Part shown: piece after piece, positions 47,501-57,877 of the stretch | How the letters are laid out: every line of letters begins with the position of its first letter | Numbering within the stretch: position 1 is the first letter of the stretch | From: Nymphaea colorata | Taxonomy: Eukaryota; Streptophyta; Magnoliopsida; Nymphaeales; Nymphaeaceae | DNA: 64,000 bases | Direction: 5' to 3' | Assembly: GCF_008831285.2 (NCBI RefSeq) | Contig: NC_045139.1 | Location: 5,678,704-5,742,703, forward strand | The notes under the pieces: generated by a model | What the model was told of the DNA's origin: nothing | Databases searched by the model: none | Seen by the model: the letters and a program-made list of their open reading frames with translations, nothing else | Made by a program: the position numbers and the translations under genes

Positions 47501-48338
47501 GGTTTTATTTGTAGGACTGGATTGTTCAGTATGATCCTCCTGATGATCCCAAGGTTTGTCCTTTTGTGGGTAACTCTTTCTTAACAAGTTTGTTGTGGTG
47601 TTACAATTTGGTTGCATTCTCTGTTTCAGGAATACATACACAGGGTTGGTCGAACTGCACGTGGGGAATTTGGAAGTGGCCACGCGCTTCTGTTTCTAAT
47701 GCCAGAAGAATTGCAATTTCTCTCTTACTTAAGGGTCTGTTTACTAAATTCTGCTGAATGAAGTCGAACAATTATTTGGGTTACAGCAACTAAAATCTTC
47801 TATTTTTTTTTACTATTTCTAGAAAGAAAAGATTCCTATGAAAGAGTACGAGTACGATGAGAAGAAGCTGGCAAATGTTCAGGCTGCTTTGGTATTTCTC
47901 TTTTTCACATGATCATTATCTTTTCATTCATCTAGATACATTTTAGTGAGAACTGACTTGTTCAATTGCTGTGACAGGATAAACTTGTAGTGAACAATTA
48001 TCACCTCCTCCGTGCAGCAAAAGATGCTTATAGTTCTTATGTAAAAGCATATGCATCTCATTCCATGAAGGAGGTATTCAATGTTCACCGCCTAAATCTT
48101 CAGGTAACTCCAACTGCCTGGTTCAAGTTTCTTCTGCTTGTTACTCCATGACGTTCATTCCAAGCGCTGAGACTTGTTTGTTTCGCCACAGGATGTTGCT
48201 GCTTCCTTCTGCTTTGATTCGCCTCCCATGGTAAATCTGAATATTGACAGCAACGCTTCCAAGTTCAGAAAAAAGATGCATAGAGATGGAAGGAATCGGC
48301 ACGGAATTAGTGAGTTAACCCCTTACGGTAAGAGATGA
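40069..48338 (+). CDS. HAS1: DEAD-box RNA helicase of the HAS1/DDX18 type (plant RH27/RH51), 12 exons
   Basis: Exons: 40069-40587, 42109-42294, 44569-44754, 45562-45645, 46827-46868, 46951-47022, 47114-47413, 47515-47553, 47630-47734, 47823-47891, 47978-48103, 48192-48338, giving 624 residues. All introns are GT..AG and phase 0. The first ~140 residues are Lys-rich then Glu-rich, typical of nucleolar proteins. Motifs: Q motif with Gln175 (MTEIQARAIP), [10 protein letters not shown] (191-199), Ia PTRELA, Ib TPGR, II DEAD (302-305), III SAT (333-335), [10 protein letters not shown] (Asn452 where most have Asp), [10 protein letters not shown] (480-487). The C-terminal DUF4217 includes [23 protein letters not shown]1 acts in nucleolar assembly of the 60S and 40S ribosomal subunits, unwinding snoRNA-rRNA pairs. 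The start is the first ATG after a short leader; an upstream in-frame ATG (39958) would add an uncharged, atypical extension. Confidence 0.96.
41409..41763. mobile_element. hAT MITE (GTGCGG family) in intron 1 of the HAS1-type gene
   Basis: A perfect 8-bp duplication AGTAAGAT (41401-41408 and 41764-41771) flanks 355 bp. The left end GTATGTCACGTGGATGC pairs with the right end reverse-complemented, CAGTGTCACATGGACTC. GTGCGGGTGCGG words fill the left subterminal region and variants (GTGCTGCCGTGACGCAGGTG) the right. A (TA)n tract (about 41496-41524) sits inside. The GTCACRYGG core of the ends matches the hAT at 20928-24711, which may share its transposase source. Confidence 0.88.
43097..43395. 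repeat. Purine-rich low-complexity tract, intron 2 of HAS1
   Basis: About 300 bases of almost pure A/G (GAAAAAGAAGGAGAAAAGG type) on the plus strand. It creates spurious Lys/Glu-rich and Phe/Leu/Ser-rich open frames on the two strands. It may form triplex or other non-B DNA; no gene. Confidence 0.85.
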
Positions 48339-49587
48339 CAGAACAGTGATTTCAAGACGCCAGTCAGTAAAGTTGGTTCAAACTGCATTGCTTGAAGGTG
48401 CAGGCCTGTTGGGAGAGAGTAACAAGAACAAGAGAAGAGTCACAGTTTTATTGCTGGGAATCCAATTTATATATTTGTTATTTTTTCTGTATGAGCTGAT
48501 ACAGCAGAAATTTTGTAGCGAGTCATTTAGGCGTTCCTAATGAAAGTCCTCAATTTTCTTGTCCATGTCTCTTTATCTTGGAATGTATTTTTGACGGAAG
48601 GCCTTTTTATCAACGTTTGCTTTTGGTTAGAAGAAATCATATTATTATCAACTGAAGAATCCTGATGATATGAATAAAATGCAGAACTAGAACACGTTGA
48701 TTTCTTAATAAGCAGCAGTGGCTAGCACAAATTATTGGGAAGTTTCTTTTCCATGGCTACTTTTTGTCTATAATTTTAAAATTACGTAACCACGCTTAAC
48801 TACTGAAGCAATAACTAATAGGCCTTTTTCTCTTACAGGAGCGGGCTGCGATGTTTTTTTTTCTTCCAATTTTTGATCTTGTCTGCATTTTTTTGAAATG
48901 GTGAGTGCAATTATATTATGTCTTCAATCATTCTAATGTTTATTGGCTCATTAGTTGGCCGTAGCTTTGCGATTTTCTCTTATTTTTTCCTTAACAAGTG
49001 CAGTTTAACGAATAGTGACAACCAAGGGCTTGAAGTAAGCTTCCATTAACGCGTGAAATATGCAAAACATTAATTAAGACGGTGCAAATGGAATTCATTC
49101 ACAAAGGGTACGGTCAAAACAGTTTTAGCTCAAGGTTTTCATTTTTTTTTCAGGTTAACAGGGTTTCACTTTAGCCTCTCAGTTGACAATAATTATACAT
49201 ATACATAGGAGAATTCTATGCTATGGTGTAACGGGAAGAAAAAAATTAAAAATCTGCCATTAAAAGCATCATGAACGGTTGCTAAGAAAACCATGAAGCA
49301 TTTCTGCAACATAAACTGTAGCTAATACTCATGCGACAACTGCTTTTTAGTGGCTGATTTTTAATTTTTAGCTTTCTGAGAGCATCCTTCACATGGTAGC
49401 GCAGAATTCCCTATATAAACACATATAAAAATACAAGACTTTCATATACCAGACTTAATGAGAATAGTTTGAACCGTTGATTATAAGCAAACCAGACGGT
49501 GAAGATTTAAGCTGTTTTTTAAAAAATACCCTTGAGAGAGAGAGAGAGAGAAGTAGGTAATTACCAAACCCTCAGATTAAGGCAACT

Positions 49588-49662
<75 letters not shown>

Positions 49663-50498
49663 TATTTTCAAGTGGTGGCTTCGATATGCTGTAAAACTGG
49701 GATTTTCTTGAATTATTCGTAGGCCTCGGTGGTCACGAACTCACCGAGGTGACCGAGTCCAGTTGCAGGGGACCTGAAAGAATGCCAAACATGCAGTCCC
49801 ATTTTGGACACCCTTCATTTAGATCCGCATCCTAAAACGTATTCCTTGAGCCTTTCTTTCCATGCTTCCAAGCTCCTTTGATTTCGAACTCCTAGTCATG
49901 TGGCTTTGTGTGAATCTTCAATTCTCAGGAGAAATTTCAATCGGAAATACTCTCTCCCAAGTTCCAAATAAGAAGTAGCAACTTGAATCCACACACACGC
50001 ACATGCGCGTTTTCATCTGTGGTTTGTTTGATGTATCTGCTTACGTAACTAAGAGGCAGGAATCTATAATAATTCACATAAGCTTCTCTCTCAATAAACT
50101 TTGAGGTCCAATCTGCTTGTCCTTTTCTTAATTTGTCTTTTGACCACAAGACAATTGCATCACTGTTTTAAAATTTTTCGCCAACTTGCTTCCCATGGCG
50201 GAGTGATAACTAGCTGTTGCAGATGTAATGACTTTCAGCACCCATGAACAGCGGAGCAGGTTATAACACAAGGCCCAAAGCAGTCGTGGGATCATATATA
50301 TATTTTTTTCAAGGGAGCTGGAAGTATAGTCTCAAAATCTTAACATGGGTCGAAATATATTTTATGTAGGCTAAATAAAAATGTTTAAAAAGTTACATGT
50401 ATTGTAACAACCCCTAAACTTCTGGGGTGTTACATGTATTCTATTTTTTTTTTTTAATTTTTAAGAAAAATTCATCATTAGAGCTTTTGGGCATCGAG
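48339..50498. other. Gene-free stretch downstream of the helicase gene
   Basis: Starts with the 3' UTR (candidate poly(A) signal AATAAA near 48673). It includes GA, CT, TA and TG microsatellites (49534-49662) and a hairpin CCTCGGTG...CACCGAGG near 49722-49748. No gene recognised. Confidence 0.5.
49534..49662. repeat. Compound microsatellite (GA)n...(CT)n(TA)n(TG)n
   Basis: (GA)9 at 49534-49551, a 39-base spacer, then (CT)19 at 49590-49628, (TA)6 and (TG)9. The GA and CT blocks are inverted complements and could fold into a stem. Confidence 0.95.
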
Positions 50499-50666
50499 TA
50501 GGGGTGTTTCAGTGATTGAGCCAAGTCGGGGTAGATTCGCTTTTTAAACTTGGGGTAGATTCGCTTTTTAAACTTGACTTGAGCTCGACTTGTTTATTAA
50601 ATAAATCAAGTTCAAGTTAAGAAATGTGTCAATTAAGTGGGTTCAGTTCAGTTAAGTTTGAAAAAG

Positions 50667-50668
<2 letters not shown>

Positions 50669-50739
<71 letters not shown>
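50669..50739. repeat. (TA)n microsatellite inside the outer MITE
   Basis: About 35 TA units within the left half of the element at 50499-51359. Confidence 0.96.
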
Positions 50740-50742
<3 letters not shown>

Positions 50743-50805
50743 CACAAATGGGTAGGAAGCGGCACGAGCTTAACTGAGAGGAGCTCGAGCTGATGAACTT
50801 GTGAA

Positions 50806-51244
50806 TAGGGATGTCAATATATCCGATTTGAATCGGATATCCGACAGATCCGATCCGAAAAAATCGGGTATGGATAAAAATTTAATATTCGATTAAGAAA
50901 TCGGATCGGATTCAGATTTAATAAATGACATCCGATCGGATTCCGATTCGGATATACATGAATATCGGATCGGATACGGATTTGGATCGGATTCAGTTTT
51001 AGACAAATATCATTTATCTAATACTTGAAAAATGGCAAAATCCGGTTCAAAATTCGGATTCGGATTCAGATATAAATATAAAAATCGGATTCAGATCGGA
51101 TTCAGATTGTAAACTCGGATTTTGGATTCAGATTCGGATATGACTTTGCTTTATTCGAATTCGAATCTGAATCCGAATCCGAATATATGAATATCCGAAA
51201 AAATGGATATGGTTGAAGATGTATCCGATCCGTTGACATCCCTA
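50806..51244. mobile_element. hAT-like MITE of the GGATTCGGAT family, nested
   Basis: A perfect 8-bp duplication CTTGTGAA (50798-50805 and 51245-51252) flanks 439 bp. The left end TAGGGATGTCAATATATCCG pairs with the right end reverse-complemented, TAGGGATGTCAACGGATCGG; the first 12 bases are identical. Nearly the whole body is made of GGATCGGATTCGGAT words and their complements, converging on a central AT-rich part. It is intact and so probably the youngest copy of this family in the window. It inserted into another MITE. Confidence 0.92.
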
Positions 51245-51967
51245 CTTGTGAACTTGAAGTCAGCTCAAGCTCGAGCCCAGGTTGAGTTTTGTCTTAGGAC
51301 GCTCAAGTAGAATTTGAGCTGGCTCAGCTCGGCTCGTACATGGCTTGTGGACAGCCCCAGCGTCATGTCAATAAGGGCAAGGTGCCTTCTGAGGGGCACT
51401 AACAGTTTAAACTTGTATTTAAATAAATAAAAATTATGGAGGCAGGCACCAATATATAAATAAATAAATTTTTATCGGCTGGTAGACCTGCTGCCTCTGC
51501 TACTGCCCATGGGCATTAAGAATTTAAGCACATCAGAAACTCGAAGAAGATGAGCCGTCAATGTTGGCACTCTGTGGTGGAGCCAGAAATTAGAAATTAT
51601 AGTTGCAGAGGCAATAATCCAAAATTTTCATACTTGGAGGGACACCAATATGTATAAATAATAAAAAAACTTGAAAGCAACAATGCAAAAATAAAGATTT
51701 TGTTGACCACACCAAACCACATGTGGCCACTGTTGGCACCATATCAGTTTTCTTAAGGATATCACATTTCAGCAAGTATCTACCAGTCAATCGATAAAAA
51801 TATTCCGGTGCTACAGATTTTCCAGTTATTTAACATATCTTAGATGGGAGTGATGAAATTTTTCTATGAACTCTCCTAGAGCACCAATTTATTTGATGGA
51901 TCTGGCAAACAATTTAACGTGACATTGGGTACATGCATACATTACCACACAAAAAATTAATTCCAAA

Positions 51968-52330
51968 GTAGAGATGTCAACATATTAGATTTGAATCTGA
52001 TATAACCTTAACTGTATCTGTTTTTCGGATATTTACATATTTATATTTGAATTTTTTATATTTACATATTCATATTTGAATTCAGATTCAAGTAGACATA
52101 AAAGTCATATTTGAATCCAAAATCTGATTTCAGAATCTGAATCCGAATTTTTACATCCATGTCCCAATGTGAATCCGAATCTTGAATTGAATCTGACTGA
52201 TTTTTCAAAATGTAAGAACATTTGCTATATGACACATATCTAAAAACTAAACCCTTCTGAATTCGAGCTCGATCATATGTCATTTCTTAATCGGATGTTA
52301 ATTTTTTTTCCATGTTTGATTATTTAGAAC
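51968..52330. repeat. Degenerate GGATTCGGAT-family copy
   Basis: Starts TAGAGATGTCAACATATTAG, close to the left end of the 50806 element. ATCTGAATCCGAAT-type words follow. The order of later segments is inverted relative to the intact copy, so it is rearranged. No right end or duplication is seen. Confidence 0.6.
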
Positions 52331-52700
52331 TGAATAATGTAAGGGGGGGACATTGTTAAGACACATCCGTGAAAGACAACTTTTACCATGTTGGTGAAAC
52401 AAGCCTTCACCGACATTCGGCGTTAGAGTGTCATTGAAGTTTAGGATGTCATTGAAGTTTGACTTTTAACGATGCCTATATTCCAAACGTTGGTAAAAAT
52501 AGTTACACTGACATCCATGCCATAGGCGTTGGTGAAAAAAAATGGCCAGTTTTTGCTTCCTTTTACAAAACCAGGTTTTCCTCAAATCTAGTTTTGATGG
52601 CATTCAAACACTTCAAAAACTTAATTTTAAAGGTAAAACCAGATTTTGCTTCCAAAACCTGGTTTCGAGGTGTCATTCTGACGCCTTCTAGATGTTCATA
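52330..52700. repeat. Possible CACTA-type subterminal repeat region
   Basis: Contains inverted and direct variants of CACCGACATTCGGCGTTAG, ATTCCAAACGTTGGTAAAAA and CCATGCCATAGGCGTTGGTG. Palindromic 'accgacgcc..ggcgtcggt' words like these fill the ends of plant CACTA/En-Spm elements. No CACTA terminus and no transposase are identified, so the call is tentative. Confidence 0.4.
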
Positions 52701-53998
52701 CATATTTTTGGGAGGATCAATATTCTTTATGTCTCAAGTCTTCTGATCAAACTTTTTCTTTCTGAAAGCAATCTGACATCAGCGGCGTTCATCCTGCTTA
52801 CAGGCAAACAAACTTTCGGAAATTGAACTCTTGACTGACTTCAACTCATTCATATCCAAAAGTCCGTAGTCAAGTCAGACAAACATCTCGTTGTCAAAGC
52901 TTTGATGAAGAGTTTCCCAATGAAGCTTCTTAGAAACAACCAATCCAACAACTTCACTATCATGCATCTTACTAATTGAAAAGGAGGGTGGTTCAACTTC
53001 TTCTTCTTCATTAAGTAGCCTCCAAGTTTGCAATGGATTTGGCCAAATAGATGAATGAGACAGGAAAAAGACAGAGCACATGGATTTCCACAGGTGGGAT
53101 TAACATGAAGAAAAATGCAATCCTTTTCTTTCATGGGCACTTGTTATGTCTTTATCCCCTAATGTCCTTGTATCTAGTTGGCCAAATCTGATTTATTTTT
53201 TGTATGACCTCCATTTTATCAGCATATGATATAACTTTTACCAAATCGCAATAGCAAACTATATGTCTCCATAAGACTACCATGTTTCTGATTTCAATCT
53301 TGTCATGTCCCAAATATATATATATATATAGTTGAATTTCAACTTTCATGTACATAATTCTTGTTTTTTCATAATAAAACAGGAACTGCGGTTGCATTTG
53401 ATTCCCTCGAATCACTTTCCTCTCCTCTCTACTTTTATGTGTGGATCTGAAATCTACACTTCAAGTAAGGCCCTCACTTCGATTTGAGATCTATGGATTT
53501 CAGCATTCTCACGGGCTACTGTTTTTAGATCTACACTTTGATAAACCTCAGAAATTTACGCAGCAAATCTGACCTCGGAATAATTATCAAACGGAACCTG
53601 AGGGTTTCTAGATTATAAAATGTCTGCAGGGTTGATTATGACTTCAGATTTTTTGGCACGACGTGATTTCTAGATCTTGTTTTTTCCTGCTTTACTTAGT
53701 TCATCTAGATCCCAACTCACAAGAAAACAAATCTCTAGTTGGCAGTTGATAAAAGACTCATAAAAATTGCATGAAAACCGCAAACGGCTGGTGCTGATTC
53801 ATGCTCAACTGTTAAAGTTTGGCTATTATATTGAGTTATCCCATTCATTTATAGGCCAATGAGGAGACCCATCGCACTTGATGTGACCTTTCATAGTAAA
53901 TGTTTTGAAATCATCAACAAATCACATTAAAAATGTTTTGCTTTCATTGGCCCCACACTCATTGATTATATCTCTGTTGGTAGTCAACAATCTTGATC

Positions 53999-54005
53999 TA
54001 TATAT
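53999..54005 (+). promoter_or_regulatory. TATA box of the CASP-like gene
   Basis: TATATAA lies 64 bases upstream of the ATG at 54069, a suitable distance for a short 5' UTR. Confidence 0.65.
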
Positions 54006-54068
54006 AATTCATCACTGCCCAGTTTCATCTGTGCATCTTCCACCATTGTAAAGCTCAAGTCCGTCTCC

Positions 54069-54659
54069 ATGTCTAGCAAGAACAGGGCAATTGGGGAGTC
54101 TGAAAGAATGGAGTATGGGTCCTTCAGTGGGATCTATACACCTTCACCATTTCCTGCAGAATCAATTGCATCCACAACGTTGAGTTCACAGCCAACTCTT
54201 CTTTGCCTCTCCAATCTCGTCCTCCGCTTTTTGGCGCTGCTGGTTTGCTTCTTCGCCGCTCTTCCTCTTGCTTTGGTCACTTCCTCAGCATGGCGATGGC
54301 AGTGTTCCACCTTCCGCGGCTCGTCTACCTACTGGTATGTCTAGACATATCTTTGAACTTGGCTAAACATTGAGTCTTTGGTTGGTCAGGGAGCAGCTTG
54401 GATATGAGCATAAACCAAGTTCATATTCAGTTCTTAATTTGGTTCAATTGGTCTCGTGAAAATGGGTGTGGTCAATAAGTAGAATTGTACCGAGTCCTGA
54501 AGCAAGCCAAAACCATAGAAGCATAAGGGTATGTCCTTGGGATTTATGCCGAAGGCAGTTTCCTTGGGATTTATGCCGAAGGCAGTTTCCTCTAAATAAA
54601 CATTAAAAAAAAGTTAAATTATCTAAAGGAAAGTCTGTTTTAATTTGTTTAATTCACAC

Positions 54660-54694
<35 letters not shown>

Positions 54695-55920
54695 CATTAT
54701 TTACTAGAACTTTTGTCGTCCCTTTTTCCTAGATAGGGAAGAAATTTCTTAGGAAACGAAGTTTCTTAGAAATGAGGGGCCTTTGGTAGAAGGGCGGCGA
54801 CTGACTGCAGCTTGCGAACGGACCAGCTGCTTTCCCATATGTTAACATCATATGGAAAATGGGCAGTTTGTTTCCTGCACAAAACGCCCTTAAGATGGGA
54901 ACGACCTATTTTTTATGGATAATTTTTTTAATTTTTAACCATCCGGTAACATCCTACACATGAAAGATTTGAATTCACTTATATATCAAGTTTCCCAGCT
55001 AGCTGTTATGTCTAGTATTCCAATAAGAAAAGCTTAGCTAGGTAAAGAGAGCATGATGGCTAATAAGAAACGCTCCAACTAACAATAGAGTTGCAGGTAG
55101 CCAAATACCTAAAAGAACAAGTTATTAGGTAGGCTTACTCAACCTCTCTTTTGTCTTACTCAGCCATAGGATACTCGACAGTTCAGTGCCATTAGTTTAT
55201 GGGCTTTAAAATAGAGGGAGTTGAACAGTGTAGGAACCAGAATTTTTTTTTTAATGTATGAAAGAACATTCATATACATAACCGACCAAATATTTAAAAA
55301 TATTAATTAAAAATAAAGAAAACTTGAGGGGCTGACGTGAGCAACCCCTCAAGATATATCTTGGCAAATTTAGAATTTACTTTGATACATATATAAGTAT
55401 ATCTTCAAATATAAATGTTTCTAAACAGAAGTCCTTCCAGCTAATTTTTCTAACTCTGCCGCTCTGCATTTGGTGTTAAAAAATAGTTGGGAGCATTAGT
55501 TTAACCAACACAACTTTGTCTTCTATTTAAGTGGCAATTATTGTCTCAATTTTAAAATGGGATACATATATTTATAGCAAAACCGACCAACCAGAAACAG
55601 AAGGCGACGAGGCACAAGTCTAATGGGAAATATATATTTGAGTGGTTTACAAGTGATTGGTATATTAATGATTTTCTGCATATATTTTAGTGAAAGTGTA
55701 TCACATCACATGGGTGGGCCAGAAGCGTACACATGTAACTTGCCTGGCCAATCATTTATAAGGCAGGCTATCGTGACAGCCCCATGTAGTAATTGGACCA
55801 ACTGCCTTTTTTTATGCTCATAAAGGCCCTGCCAACTCGCTAGACTAAAGCTTTTAAGTTGAAAAGAATAGAGTTCAATTTTTCAGAGACAAGTCTCCTT
55901 TGGCACAGCCTAAAGAGCGT

Positions 55921-55980
<60 letters not shown>

Positions 55981-56593
55981 TTATTTATTTATTTATTCTC
56001 TATGAAAAATGTGATTTTTTATTATCAAAATGTTGATGAGATGGCGGCGATTTGTTCTTTTTTATTATGAAAATACTATTAAATTATAAGAAATTATTAA
56101 CTTAATATATGTCTTGCGTTAACCTGTTCTTATGATCGTATCAGTAAGGTTAGGTTGCAAAAAAAAAAAAAACATTCTAAACACCAAAATTAAATGGTCC
56201 GGTTTTTATTTCTCTTATAGCCATCTATTAGCTACTAGACTTTCATATGCTGGATTTGATGGAAAATTGTTTGAGTCATTGATTTGAAGGAAATCCAATG
56301 ATTGAGATTAAATTGGGAAAAAGAAAATTTGATTATATTTTTTAGAAATTGAAAATACCCCACGATGGAGAAAACAAATGAATGTTGCTAATAAACATTT
56401 CTTATCTCATTTGAGGGGGAGTTTCAATCTTTTGAAAATACAATTATATTTTCATTTTTTAACTTAATTATCACTATATGTCTTTTTAAAACCTAAGTCA
56501 CACGGGTACTAGTATAGGTTCCGGTAGAGGTATGGCATAGAGGATATTGATGCAGTGATTTTAGAAAAGCTGGGTAAGATGGTACGACAGGGA

Positions 56594-56678
<85 letters not shown>

Positions 56679-57548
56679 CCACAAAATTTCTCAAAAATTA
56701 AAGAAAAAATAGAATCTAGGTGGAAGGGAAAGATCAAAACTAATAAGTTGAAGATATAAATTTTTAAGTTTAAAAGTACAGTTGTATGCAGTTATACCCA
56801 CGTACATGTACAAACACAGGTATTTGGGCGACTTAGTTTAAAACCAATGGCAAATACAATTGTCATCAAGTCTACCAGATTGAGGTTTATTTATCTGTTA
56901 CTAGGTACTCCCTGATTATTGCCATAATAAGCTCGATCTACTCAACTTTGCATCTGTTCAAAGGCATATGTGATATTGCTTTCAGAAGTCTACTAGTTTC
57001 TGAGAAGATCTCTGACTACATTACCTTCATGCTGGATCAGGTAAGAATACTCTTCCCCATTAGAGAGAGCTCAATAAAAATACCATTGTGTAAAGTTTTA
57101 GAAACATGAAGTTATTGTAGATGTCATTCTTTAATTCAAAGTCAAATTGCTTAATCACATCATCTTTTTGAAACAAGAATATGATGTTCTTAAACTAAGA
57201 ACATATATTTTAAGAACACATTTTTTTTTTTAATATTATGCCTTTATGTAGCTCCACATCTGGTGTACATGGGTGCATGTGCATGTGTGCGTGTTTTTTT
57301 TTTGGTGGGTTGTTAATCTCTTGCTCACCCGAAATTATGTTAAAAAATTATTGTGTCTGAGGTGGTAACAGATAGTAGCGTACCTCCTCATGTCTTCATC
57401 TTCGACACTGGTTGCGAATGCCACTGTGATGCAACACTGCAGCAAGCTGGTGGCCGCCTCGGCGTGGATGTCCTTCTGTGCCTTCTTCACCATCGCCATG
57501 TCTGCCCTGCAATCAGGCTATAAGCTCTGCAAGAGAATCATCTGGTAG
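54069..57548 (+). CDS. CASP-like membrane protein (CASPL), three exons, 192 residues
   Basis: Exons 54069-54334, 56905-57040 and 57372-57548; introns GT..AG, phases 2 and 0. The cytosolic N-terminus is Ser/Pro-rich (IYTPSPFPAESIASTTLSS). Four membrane segments: about 46-72 (LSNLVLRFLALLVCFFAALP), 88-108, 127-147 (ITFMLDQIVAYLLMSS) and 163-183. The two hallmark residues of the CASP/MARVEL-like family are present: Arg53 in segment 1 and Asp133 in segment 3. CASPs build membrane scaffolds that place the Casparian strip; CASP-like proteins form comparable domains elsewhere. The Ser-rich N-terminus and sequence of segments 3-4 suggest a group-4 CASPL, but subgroup is uncertain. A paralogue begins at 61081 with the same exon-1 end and phase. 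Intron 1 (2570 bp) carries a hAT MITE. Confidence 0.9.
54534..54587. repeat. 27-bp tandem duplication in CASPL intron 1
   Basis: Two identical units TCCTTGGGATTTATGCCGAA + GGCAGTT at 54534 and 54561. Confidence 0.9.
55225..55462. repeat. Copy of the GGAGCCAGAATTT dispersed repeat, CASPL intron 1
   Basis: Begins GTAGGAACCAGAATTTTTTT and ends CTAATTTTTCTAACTCTGCCG, inverted variants of the same end. It contains GAGGGGCTGACGTGAGCAACCC. Same family as 38514-38665. Confidence 0.45.
55926..55997. repeat. (TA)n(TTTA)n microsatellite in CASPL intron 1
   Basis: About 25 TA units followed by about five TTTA units. Confidence 0.95.
56493..56836. mobile_element. hAT MITE (GTCAC-ended) in intron 1 of the CASPL gene
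   Basis: A perfect 8-bp duplication TTTAAAAC (56485-56492 and 56837-56844) flanks 344 bp. The left end CTAAGTCACACGGGTACTAG resembles the left end of the hAT at 20928 (CTATGTCACATGGGTATG). The right end reverse-complemented is CTAAGTCGCCCAAATACC. A (TA)n tract (56600-56675) occupies the middle. It lies 68 bp before exon 2, with the splice acceptor untouched. Non-coding. Confidence 0.87.
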
Positions 57549-57762
57549 AAAACAACGTTGCAGTGAAAAGAATTTCGATATTGTACAAAGCCAGTTCAGT
57601 TTGTGCGAATCTCATTGAATTTTTTCTACCGTGACTTGCAGTCTCTTAACCAAAGCAAGAAGAATTTGTATTGTACGGGCGTTCGGCAAAGTAATACACT
57701 GTTTATTATTGTTCCTATTGTCAAACGGCCCCTACTGAACATTGAATATAATTAGGAGTTAT

Positions 57763-57877
57763 TTAAGGCAATGGGAACAGTGACAAACTTTTCATGAATC
57801 TGCTCTATTTTTTTTTTCTTTGCTTTAATTTTTAGGGCGATTCATGGTACACTTCGTTACTGTTCCCATTGCCTTAA
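57763..57877. mobile_element. Hairpin MITE 3' of the CASPL gene
   Basis: 115 bp with 22-bp terminal inverted repeats: TTAAGGCAATGGGAACAGTG + AC at 57763-57784, and at 57856-57877 the complement with one change (GTAAC). The pairing continues imperfectly inward (CATGAATC with GATTCATG), so nearly the whole unit folds into a hairpin. Possible 3-bp flanking ATT repeat. Short size, long inverted repeats and possible ATT/TAA duplication suggest a Tourist/PIF-Harbinger-like MITE. It lies 215 bp downstream of the CASPL stop codon, possibly in or near its 3' UTR. Confidence 0.75.

Larger units (their letters stand above)
50499..51359. mobile_element. GAGCTCGAG-family hAT-like MITE, split by a nested MITE
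   Basis: The outer element starts TAGGGGTGTTTCAGTGATTG and ends, reverse-complemented, TGGGGCTGTCCACAAGCC. The halves carry GACTTGAGCTCGACTTG and GCTCAAGCTCGAGCCC words. A duplicated 24-bp block (GGGGTAGATTCGCTTTTTAA at about 50529 and 50554) and a (TA)n tract lie in the left half. Flanks GCATCGAG and GCGTCATG share five of eight bases, an eroded duplication. Removing the inner 439-bp element leaves about 414 bp, like the 447-bp copy at 35030. Confidence 0.72.
51360..53998. other. Repeat-rich spacer; no intact gene
   Basis: Holds a decayed GGATTCGGAT-family copy, a possible CACTA-type subterminal region (52330-52700) and a weak minus-strand coding remnant (53081-52770) reading MHDSEVVGLVVSKKLHWETL with one in-frame stop further on. 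I recognise no family in that remnant. Confidence 0.45.
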
